The position numbers and the translations under genes are program-made. Under the pieces are notes generated by a model. That model searched no databases and was not told the origin of the DNA. It worked only from the letters and a program-made list of their open reading frames with translations. A stretch of 16,500 nt of DNA, from positions 2,651,937 to 2,668,436 of the forward strand of contig KQ481938.1 in assembly GCA_001430745.1 (NCBI GenBank), in the 5' to 3' direction. The DNA comes from Auxenochlorella pyrenoidosa. Lineage: Eukaryota > Chlorophyta > Trebouxiophyceae > Chlorellales > Chlorellaceae. Within the stretch, counting starts at the first letter, position 1. Every line of letters starts with the position of its first letter. Positions 1 to 7,226 of this stretch are shown here, in pieces.

Positions 1-2678
1 AGCCGTGCCCCTCTTGGGCGCCTGTGCAGAGACTTTTCTTCGCCAGCTGCGGGGAGGGAAAAGGGCAGTGCAAGCAAATCCGCCACACCCTGCCCTCCAG
101 CTGGCCCCTCCCCCGCCCCAAACACGCTTCAGGAATGCACCGGCATTTCGGCCGGGCCGGGGCAGCCCCCCCGCTCCTGCGGCGCTCACCCAGCAGCTGG
201 AAGGCGTGCCCCTTGACCATGCGCCAGGGCGTGGGGTGCAGGTCCAGCATGTCGCAGTACTCGAGCAGCAGGTGGCAGCCGTCCAGGTGGCCGAACTCGC
301 CTGCACAGGAAGGGGGGGTGCAGGGGCGCAGCTTCTAGCACAAGCAACGCAGCATTGTCAGAGAGCAGCTCGGCTCTTCTCCGCCGGGTGTTGCGGGCAC
401 GCAGCTGGGCTCGGCCAGCGTTTGATCAACAGGGGGGGGGGGCGCGACGTGTGCTGCTGCGCAGCCCGCAGCATGACCAGGCTGGCAGGCGGCGCAGGTG
501 CCGGCGCTTGCCTCCGGGCTGCAGGCGGCGCGCCGAGAAGAGGGCCGGGTCCGCCAGCAGCGACTCTGCCGACATCACGCCGTCCACGCCCGTGGCGTCC
601 ATGAGGGCGTGGCAGTCGGCCAGGGTGCGGATGTTGCCGTTGCCCAGCACGGGGATGCGCAGCGCCTGTCGGGGTCGGTGGGGTGGGCGGGGTTGGGGTG
701 GGGCACGAGGCCGGGTCGGCGGGCAGGGGAAACAGGCAGACTAGCCTGCTTGCAGCTATTCAGTGCATGTCGATGAGCTCACATGGTGGTTCCGCTCGGT
801 GCACTCTTGCCTGCTCTAAATCCACTCCCCCGTCCGACCCGTACACTGCCCCCCCCCCCACCCCCCACCCCCCCCCACCCCCACCCAACCCCAACGCCGC
901 TCTCACCTGCTTGACCGCGCGGATGTGCTCCCACTCGGCGCGCACCTCGCTGGCCCGCTTCTGGTCCCGCGTGCGGCCGTGGATGGCCAGCAGCGAGGCG
1001 CCCGCGCGCTCCAGCATGAGTGCATACTCCACCGTGCGCTGCGGCGGGGACAAAGCGGGCGGGAGCATGGTGAGCCAGGAGTCGCACACCTTCCAACCGT
1101 CCGCACTGCCTTCAAACTGATAATAGAGAGGAGGCGCAGGCCTGGTTGCCTGGCGCCTGCCACGCGCTCATGCTCGCCGGCCCCGCCGGGTCACCAAGCC
1201 CGCCACACGGGCGTGGGTCGGGGTCCCAATGCGGGGGGACAGGCCGGTCCGCGGAACAACCGCGGGAAGGCGCCGGCTCCTGCCGGCCAGGGGCGGCTCC
1301 CGCGGGCGCGACGGCGCGCCCACCTTGACGCAGGGGAAGCGCCGGATCTTGACGGTGACGGGCACCGACAGGCCGCCCGCCAGCGCGCGCACCATGCGCT
1401 CCACCAGCGCCAGGTCGTCCATGAGGTAGGCGCCTGGCGGGGGGGGTGCGATGGGTGCGTGGGTGGGTGGGGATTGAAGGGAGGGGCCGGCACGGCAGGC
1501 ACGCAGGGCGGGTGATGAGGCAGGCGCGCAAGCATTGCAGGGTGCACGCCAGGCGAGCCCCATGCAAGAGGATGACTCGCAGCCACCCATGCACCAGGGA
1601 CACAGCTATTCCCGGGCTCTCAGGCAGCCAGCGCAACCCTCCCTATGCCTGCGTGGCGTGCACTGGGGTCGGGCTGTGCCCCGCCCTTCCGCCCCGCACC
1701 TGCCCTCGCCCCGCCCCCGGCGCTCACCGTACTTGCCGCGCTTGGCGATGCGCTGCGGGCAGCCCAGGTTGAGGTCCACGCCGTCCACGTAGCCCTCCAC
1801 CAGCCGGGCAGCGGCCAGCAGGGTGTCGGGGTCGTTGGCGCAGAACTGGGCCAGCAGGGGCCGGTCCTGCAGGGGGGGGGCACACAAGGGGGGAGGGTGG
1901 GGGGTCAGGTGTGTGGCGGGTGGGAGCCGATGCCGGTATGCCTGCAGGCTGGCCACCGAGTAGTATTGGGGCGCATGGCGGTGGGAGGTGGCAGCGGCAC
2001 GCCCTGGGCGGCCACGCAAGCTCAGGAGGCGTGCGCACAACAGGGTGCAGCTGGAGGGCAGTGCAGACAATGCTCAACGACAGGCACAGAGCAGGGCGGC
2101 GACAGCGGGCTGAAAGCAGGCGTTCCCCCACGCGCAGGCAGGCGGCGCCCACCTGCGTGGCGGTGGTGAAGTGCTCGGCGCGGTAGGCGGGGGTCTCCAG
2201 GAAGAGGCGGGCGTGCAGCATGGGCGTGTAAGCGCCCGTGGCGCCGTGCCGCCGGCACAGCTGGCGGAAGGCCAGCTCGCTCTGGTCCACCATGGGGGCC
2301 ACCTGCACAGGGGCGGGGCAGAGCAGCCCTCAGTGCAGCGCCGCAGCAGGGTTCGGCAGGCAGGGGCAGGCACACTGCACGCGGCTGCGCATGGCAGCTG
2401 CAACATGCTGGATACACCCTCCTTGTCAGACGGTGCTGGGCCATACAGTAAGCAACACCTTCAAGACACCGGGATTGCACGCAAGCAGCAGGCAGCAAGG
2501 AGTGGCGGCAGCGACGCAGAGGCGGCAGGCAGCACTTGGCGCCGCTGCCGCCGCTCTGCACCAATTTGCAGGTTCTCACCCAGAATTTCGGTGCTCCCAT
2601 TTCGTTGAACCAAGCCCATGCCGCCTCGGCCTGGGGCACCAGCTCCGGCGGGTTTTGCTGCACCTCGAAGGCCTCCAT
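1..2678 (-). CDS. DUS1: tRNA-dihydrouridine synthase, Dus1 family (3' end outside window)
   Basis: The product is an FMN-dependent enzyme that reduces uridines in the tRNA D-loop (positions 16/17 in the Dus1 family). Exons in transcript order: 2678-2580, 2302-2153, 1866-1728, 1433-1324, 1038-907, 665-512, 300-190, and 46-1 running off the window. All phases join. Visible blocks, numbered from the Met at 2678: [15 protein letters not shown] (34-48); [26 protein letters not shown] with the catalytic Cys119; PVTVKIR with Lys158; [12 protein letters not shown] with His186; [30 protein letters not shown]. These match the eukaryotic Dus1 order without gaps. The Met at 2678 has a strong context (AGCATGG) and lies 33 residues before the first conserved block. 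Two further in-frame Mets (2738, 2822) could add a targeting sequence. The intron at 511-301 starts with GC instead of GT. The assignment to Dus1 rather than another Dus is firm; the last exon is the least certain part. Confidence 0.94.
301..511 (-). other. GC-AG intron in the Dus1-like gene
   Basis: On the minus strand the exon ends CCCGGAG at 512 and the intron begins GCAAGC at 511; it ends TGTGCAG before 300. Joining G to GC gives a Gly codon and continues the conserved protein ([11 protein letters not shown] then EFGHLDG). The next available GT downstream of this exon (TG then GTCATG) leaves the wrong phase for the following exon. GC-AG introns are a known minor class, and the donor context (AG then GCAAG) is typical for it. 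Confidence 0.75.
849..894 (-). repeat. G-run tract inside a Dus1 intron
   Basis: The plus strand is an almost unbroken C tract with single A spacers; the transcribed minus strand therefore carries many runs of three to twelve G separated by one or two bases. It starts about 12 bases after the 5' splice site at 906 of the intron 906-666. The pattern meets the usual rule for a G-quadruplex in the pre-mRNA. It may simply be a low-complexity tract. Confidence 0.7.
1681..1720 (-). repeat. Second G-run tract after a Dus1 5' splice site
   Basis: Immediately downstream of the donor at 1727 the sense (minus) strand carries several G runs of three to five bases separated by short spacers, again compatible with a quadruplex. 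G runs next to donors are known splicing enhancers in other eukaryotes; a role here is inferred. Confidence 0.5.
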
Positions 2679-2822
2679 GCTGCTCTGTCGCGCCAGCAGG
2701 GTCGTGCTGCTGCCAGCTCCTCCAGGAGAATGCACCATACCTCTGGCGACCAGCGTCAGAGCCCGCCTGGGTGGCCCTCCTGCAAGAGTGCGGACTGCTC
2801 CGGCGGCGCCAGCCCTCAGCAT
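2679..2822 (-). other. Possible N-terminal targeting extension of the Dus1-like gene
   Basis: The reading frame upstream of the Met at 2678 stays open. It holds two earlier in-frame Mets, at 2738 (20 residues upstream) and 2822 (48 residues upstream). The extension starts MLRAGAAGAVRTL, is rich in Ala, Arg, Ser and Gly, and has no Asp or Glu before the core Met. That composition resembles a mitochondrial or plastid presequence. The Met at 2822 has a poor context (TTCATGC), while those at 2738 and 2678 have a purine at -3 and G at +4, so leaky scanning could give two forms. An upstream intron ending near 2780 would be an alternative explanation. Seen: composition and contexts. Inferred: targeting. 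Confidence 0.35.
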
Positions 2823-3312
2823 GAAACCACGGCAGCAGAGGTATGCAGAGAGCACACCTGAAGACGGGGCAAGCGCAGAAGAGACGCTGTAGCATGTAGC
2901 CTTGCTGACTGCTGCCAGCCGCCGCCACGTGGCTGGGAGGCGAGGTGGCAGGCGAGCAAAGGGCAAGCTCTGTGGTTCCGACAGGGCAAAGGACAGGTCT
3001 GCTGGTGGGATGGTTTGCATGGTGAGGTGACTGTTGCGCAACATTTTTTGGTGTTCTTTTGCACAGGGCGCTGCGTACAGCCATACGGCATAACCCAGCC
3101 TGAGGTGGTCATGCGCCCCAGAAATGCAGCAGGCATCTGGGCAGTTGCAGGTAAGGAAGAGGGAGACCAAGCAGGTGCAATGAGCTAAGATTCCCAAGAC
3201 TTGACCAGCGCGCCCACAACTCAAGGCCAGGAGTCTTTCCAAGCTGGAAGCTGCTCTCGCCCAATTAGCCCAACCACCATCCTCCCAGCGGGTGCTGAGC
3301 CCCACAGGCGGG
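2823..3312. other. Intergenic interval between the phosphatase 3' end and the Dus1 gene
   Basis: This 490-base stretch holds the 3' untranslated region of the minus-strand phosphatase and the promoter and leader of the minus-strand Dus1 gene. I see no TGTAA poly(A) signal on the minus strand, no clear TATA box and no conserved protein. An antisense-length open frame continues through it (up to 3305) but has no recognisable content upstream of 2822. Confidence 0.6.
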
Positions 3313-5355
3313 TCAGGTGCCCTTCTGCATCCTGGCAGCCCTGCGGCCTGCCCACTCCCTCAGCATCGCCACCTGCACCGGTGCAGCAAGGCATGGTTGC
3401 TTCTCACTGAGATGCACTGCTGGCTGTGGCCGGTTAAAAGCCGAGCTATCACATGCAGCGGGCAAGCTATTGCAGGATGCATACCGGCAGAGTTAGGGAG
3501 GCCTCAACGGGGGAAGGGGTGCCACAGCCTGATCACCCGCCGCCTCGGCCCCCCCTGGTGCGAGCACCCCTGCAGGGTGCAGCCCACCTGGCGGTAGTTG
3601 GGCTTCACGCCCGGCCGCGCCTGCAGGGAGCAGAACCAGGCTGGACGCGAGTCGGCTTGAAGTTGGCTTTGCGTCCTACACTCCCAGGCCCCCTCTCTCC
3701 TTGCAGCACCCACCCGTGCTGCCTCGGTTCTCCCCACCCCCCTTGCCCCCCACCCCTGTGCTCACCTGGACCACCTTGGTCAAAGCATTCTCCACACTGT
3801 CGGCCTTGCCCATGGCGATCAGAATGGCGGCGGCAGTGACCGCGGAGCGGCCATGGCCCTGCAATGTTTTGACAGCGAGGAGGCCCATTTAAGTCCAACA
3901 GGAAAGGGTTGGAGCAGAGGCTCGCCCTTGAGGGTGAGCAGTTTGTGGCCGTCACCCACGCTCCACCCCCTGGCCGGCCCTTCAATCTCAGGGCACTCAC
4001 GTGGGTGCAGTGGCAGAAGACGTCGCGCCCCTGCTCCTGCTGCGCCAGGGCCCACCCCACTGCCGCCTCCATCGCCTCGGGCTCGGGCGCCCAGGACTCA
4101 AAAACCAGCACCGGCAGGTAGGCGGGGGCAGCCACCCACCTGGACCGACAATGTGCGAGGAGAAGGGCAGCGTCGGCTGGGCACAGCTGCCTTGTGGCAT
4201 CCCACCCAGCTGGCTCTGTGGAAGGCGCCGCTCTGCCTGGCTTGACCCCGCTCTCCAGCAGCGCCTGCTGCCGCCGCACCTGAGCAGCTCGTTGGTGACG
4301 TCCACAATGGCACAGTTGGCGGAGGGCAGCATGCTCGCCGACAGGGGCCAGCCGCCGAGGTACAGCCGGTCAGCAATCTGCAGAGCAACATGGCACTGAG
4401 GGCGGGAGTTGGGATGTGGGGAGGAGGGCACCGCTTTGAACTGCGGGGATTTGCACCAGCCATTGTTCCCAACAACCCACACTCTCCTCCCCTCGCAGGG
4501 GACGCAGCCATGAATCCATACTCCCGTCGGGGGGCCTGGGCGCAGCATAGGGTAGGCAGCACGGCCCCGCCGCCGCCCCCCCCCCCCCAAGCTGTCAGAG
4601 CCTGTACAGCGGCCCAGAGGCGCCCACCCCACCTGGTCAAACACTCTCTCCCCTGAGGATGCTCGGTAGAACCAGCACACAATTTGGACGCAAAGGTGGT
4701 AGGGCCACAGCACCAGGATGAACGGCCTGCGGGTGCAAGTGCGCGTGGAACGATGTGCTTGCTGGGCTGGCAGCTGGGGCGCTGGTCCAGCCTGTCGGCC
4801 GACCCACATTGCTGTCAGCGCATCACCATGACGCTGCAGAACCTTGTGCTCCACTCGCATAAGCCTCCCGCCCAACCTTTAGCATTGGGTTGTCGCCTCA
4901 CCTCCCTTTGCCCACCAAGCTCACAGTTGTGCACCAGGCAGGTGCCTTCAGTGGGTCACAGCACCCCCTCCCCCCCCCTTCCACCCCTCCCCCCGGCATT
5001 GACCTCCGCTACCATGCTTGTGGGCTGTGCTGTGCTCACCAGGGCACCCTCCCGGACACTGGGTCCTTGCCAAACATGCCGCGGCAGCGGCGCGCTGTGG
5101 CACGTGTGGAGGCGGCCACCGCCACCAGCACCGCTACCAGGGTGACGTAGACGAGTGTGAGGCGCATGGCCAGGGGCCATGAGGGGCCGTACACGGCGGT
5201 GGAGGCACCTGCCAGCACGGCCACAGCACCTGGAGGTGTCGCGAGGGCTGGTGGGGTGGTGAGCAGTGCCCGGACGCGCTGGTTGCCTTGGCGGTGTGGG
5301 TATTTGCATGCTGTCACTCCTTGCGCTTACCCACAAGGTATGTGAGCCGGTGCAT
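3313..5355 (-). CDS. Membrane-anchored dual-specificity phosphatase
   Basis: Exons: 5355-5331, 5229-5040, 4726-4633, 4377-4280, 4139-4001, 3858-3766, 3620-3588 and 3372-3313, giving 243 residues with all phases matching. Domains: hydrophobic segments at about 4-22 and 27-49, a third at about 74-92 (PFILVLWPYHLCVQIVCWFY), then a catalytic domain starting IADRLYLGGWPL (104-115), the strand CAIVDVTNELL, and the P-loop HCTHGHGRS with Cys180 and Arg186 (CX5R). It ends with a helix containing MLREWAGRR. The signature motif identifies a cysteine-dependent phosphatase; substrate (protein, lipid or inositol phosphate) cannot be told. The layout of membrane segments followed by a compact DSP domain resembles bacterial YnbD-like phosphatases. 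The expected general-acid loop reads VLVFESWAPEP, with Glu150 or Glu155 where an Asp is usual. The start at 5355 is chosen because it splices in frame into the first membrane segment. The P-loop is split by an intron after His182. Confidence 0.86.
3588..3620 (-). other. 33-base microexon of the phosphatase gene
   Basis: It encodes only ARPGVKPNYRQ (11 codons, phase 0 at both ends). The acceptor is CCCTGCAG and the donor GTGGGC. It links the KVVQ end of the P-loop exon to the last exon (VAMLREWAG..., stop at 3315-3313). Without splicing, the frame would read on past 3588 into unrelated sequence and stop at 3504, so that is the alternative end of the protein. Confidence 0.7.
4576..4588. repeat. 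13-base C homopolymer in a phosphatase intron
   Basis: The run of 13 C on the plus strand, G in the phosphatase transcript, lies in the intron 4632-4378. Such tracts are prone to length errors in sequencing and assembly. It does not touch a coding exon. Confidence 0.9.
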
Positions 5356-5463
5356 GGCTGGCGGCACATTCCAGCCATGACGATGAGGCAGGTGGATCTG
5401 CGGGCAGGGGGCAGACAGGAGGGAGGTGGAGGCAGGTCCCACTCCTCAATCCGCTCTGCAGCA

Positions 5464-5471
5464 TGACGTCA
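5464..5471. promoter_or_regulatory. CRE/bZIP-type palindrome TGACGTCA
   Basis: A perfect 8-base palindrome of the bZIP class lies 109 bases upstream of the phosphatase start codon. It is a candidate transcription-factor site by sequence alone. Confidence 0.4.
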
Positions 5472-5670
5472 CCGCTGGCGGCGTCAGCAGCGGGCACCCT
5501 TGCTGGCCCCTTGCTAACCGGCTCCCTGCTAAGCGCAGAGCGCTCAAGAGCATTAGTCACGCAGCACCTTGTAGACTGGGTGGTGGATGGGCGTCCCCGA
5601 AAGTGTGGGCCCCTCGACCCGCTCCACCGGGAGCGGGAGCACTCGCGATTCCATATCTGTATGTACTTGC

Positions 5671-5678
5671 TTACGTCA
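5671..5678 (+). promoter_or_regulatory. CRE-like site TTACGTCA
   Basis: One mismatch from the TGACGTCA palindrome 200 bases away, in the same divergent promoter. It is supported only by motif identity and proximity. Confidence 0.3.
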
Positions 5679-6990
5679 CAAGTTGCACGAGATGAAGTTT
5701 CTCTGAGCCTGGGGGGAGCCGAGGTCCAGAAATGGCCTGGCGGCAGCACGCTGCTGCAGCGGAGCGCAAGCGCCTCAGCATCACCTGATGTACCCGCACC
5801 ATAAGACTACCCTTTGAGCTGTGCGCCTGCTGTATGCCCTGCACACCGGGCATTACTGCATGGCCCATTGCCAGCGATGCCCTTGTGGTGCTCAGCAGCA
5901 GGTCGGGGTGTAACCCGCCCGAGCCCTGCGGGGGGTCTGCTTCAGCCAAGCAGTGCAAGGACCCAGGCTGTGTTCTATCTGGCTGTCCAAATCTTGCTTC
6001 CAAGCTCCTCAGTTCTGTGTGCCTTCAGAAGTTTGCGCGCTTGATGGCTGCATGTTCCAGCCCCACACCCTACATACAGCTTATGAAGCTCAACCATCAT
6101 ATGCGATCTGTTGAGTTCAGCAGGATCACCAGCCTGTAAGCATTGTCCCTGTGTTTTTTACATCTTCTTGGCTTCTGCTGTCCACTCTGCCTGAGCCTGG
6201 CATTGAGTCAAAGGGGCCAAGGTGCAGCGGAAGCGGTCGCGGATACTCGCATGATACCCAGGGGCGGGGAAGCGCAGCAGCATGCGCAGGCCATAACCTG
6301 ATTCATGCGAATTTATTCTGTGAATATTGTCTGAAACGACCGGTGTAGGCTTCCCCAACCGTGCACCCTGCCCTAGAAGGAGCTCGGTTACATCAAGCGG
6401 GCACTGCCTCGGGCGGGTGCTGCTGCAGGCTCCATGGCGTGCCCTGCACAACCAACCAGCGACCAATTGAGGCCGCTCTTGGAAATGCACCTGCACAAGT
6501 GCGATCGAAACCAGTGGATGCGCCAGGGGCGACTGCATCTCGCGTTGGAGGGGGCTGGCTCCTGCTGCGCATGGCGCGGCTCACCGCACTATGCTTTCTG
6601 TGGATCCCCGTCAGTCAACGCCCACATTCACGCCTCTCGGTATCTCTGTGCCGCAGCGTCGCTCCCCTCAGCAGCCCGGCAACACGACTTCCCCTTTCGT
6701 CTCTGCCGATGCCGTGCTCCCGCTCATGACCACACACCGCTCGGGAGGACGTGGAGCATCCCCAAAGCTAGGCGGTCGCCCGCAGGTGCGGGGAGCAAGA
6801 GTGCTGTGGGCTAATCCCTTTGCTCAGCCAAATACCAGGTTCTCGCGTTTCTGGCCTGGTAGAGAGGTTTCCTCGGCTGCACAGGGAGTGTGGGTGACCG
6901 CCTGGAGGAGAACGCCTGGCTGGGGTGGTGCCTGCAGGTCCTGCCGACGCCGGCGCCCCCGCCCCCGCCGGCCGACCGCCGCCATACTCG

Positions 6991-6998
6991 CCACGTCA
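6991..6998 (+). promoter_or_regulatory. CCACGTCA element upstream of VTC2
   Basis: This G-box/CRE-type ACGTCA core lies 229 bases before the VTC2 start codon. The same core occurs in the two sites nearer the phosphatase, so the divergent region holds three copies. Its function is inferred. Confidence 0.3.
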
Positions 6999-7107
6999 CC
7001 GCCCTGCCTTGCAGGACGCTGTCCGCAAGTCTGGTGGTGGTCGCGCCTGACAGTTGCACAGGCAGCTGTACCATAGAGTGACGGCACGTTGCGTCAGGCA
7101 ACACATA

Positions 7108-7131
7108 CATTTTATTCAGCCCATTTTATTC
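7108..7131 (+). promoter_or_regulatory. AT-rich tandem 10-mers, probable VTC2 core promoter region
   Basis: The 10-mer CATTTTATTC occurs at 7108-7117 and again at 7122-7131, 14 bases apart. It is the most AT-rich spot near the gene and lies about 100 bases upstream of the start codon. It could be a TATA-like or initiator region. From 7080 to 7226 there is no ATG before the VTC2 start. Confidence 0.4.
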
Positions 7132-7226
7132 TTGTCAGCAGCACTTGCGAGTGACACGACACCGGCGGCGCGCGCGCACACCACCCCCGTGCCCATCCAC
7201 CAGCCAGCCACCCCCCCACCATCACC

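Larger units (their letters stand above)
5356..7226. other. 1.87-kb divergent intergenic region
   Basis: The interval separates the minus-strand phosphatase start (5355) from the plus-strand VTC2 start (7227), so it holds both promoters and leaders. I looked at the open frames in it, including 5463-5804 plus (113 codons), 5834-6139 plus, 6158-6538 minus and 6591-7076 plus. None shows a recognisable domain, and none is supported by splice-linked conserved exons. Base composition around 5950-6350 looks less GC-rich than the exons. An unrecognised non-coding RNA or fast-evolving gene cannot be excluded. Confidence 0.6.

Noticed and set aside
2022..3305. 427-codon minus-strand open frame
   Set aside because: It contains the first coding exon of the Dus1-like gene (2678-2580), then runs through an intron and an antisense-like frame. 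It is not one protein.
5463..5804. 113-codon plus-strand open frame in the divergent region
   Set aside because: It starts inside the TGACGTCA element, has no recognisable domain and no splice-linked partner exon. It could be real but cannot be supported from sequence alone.
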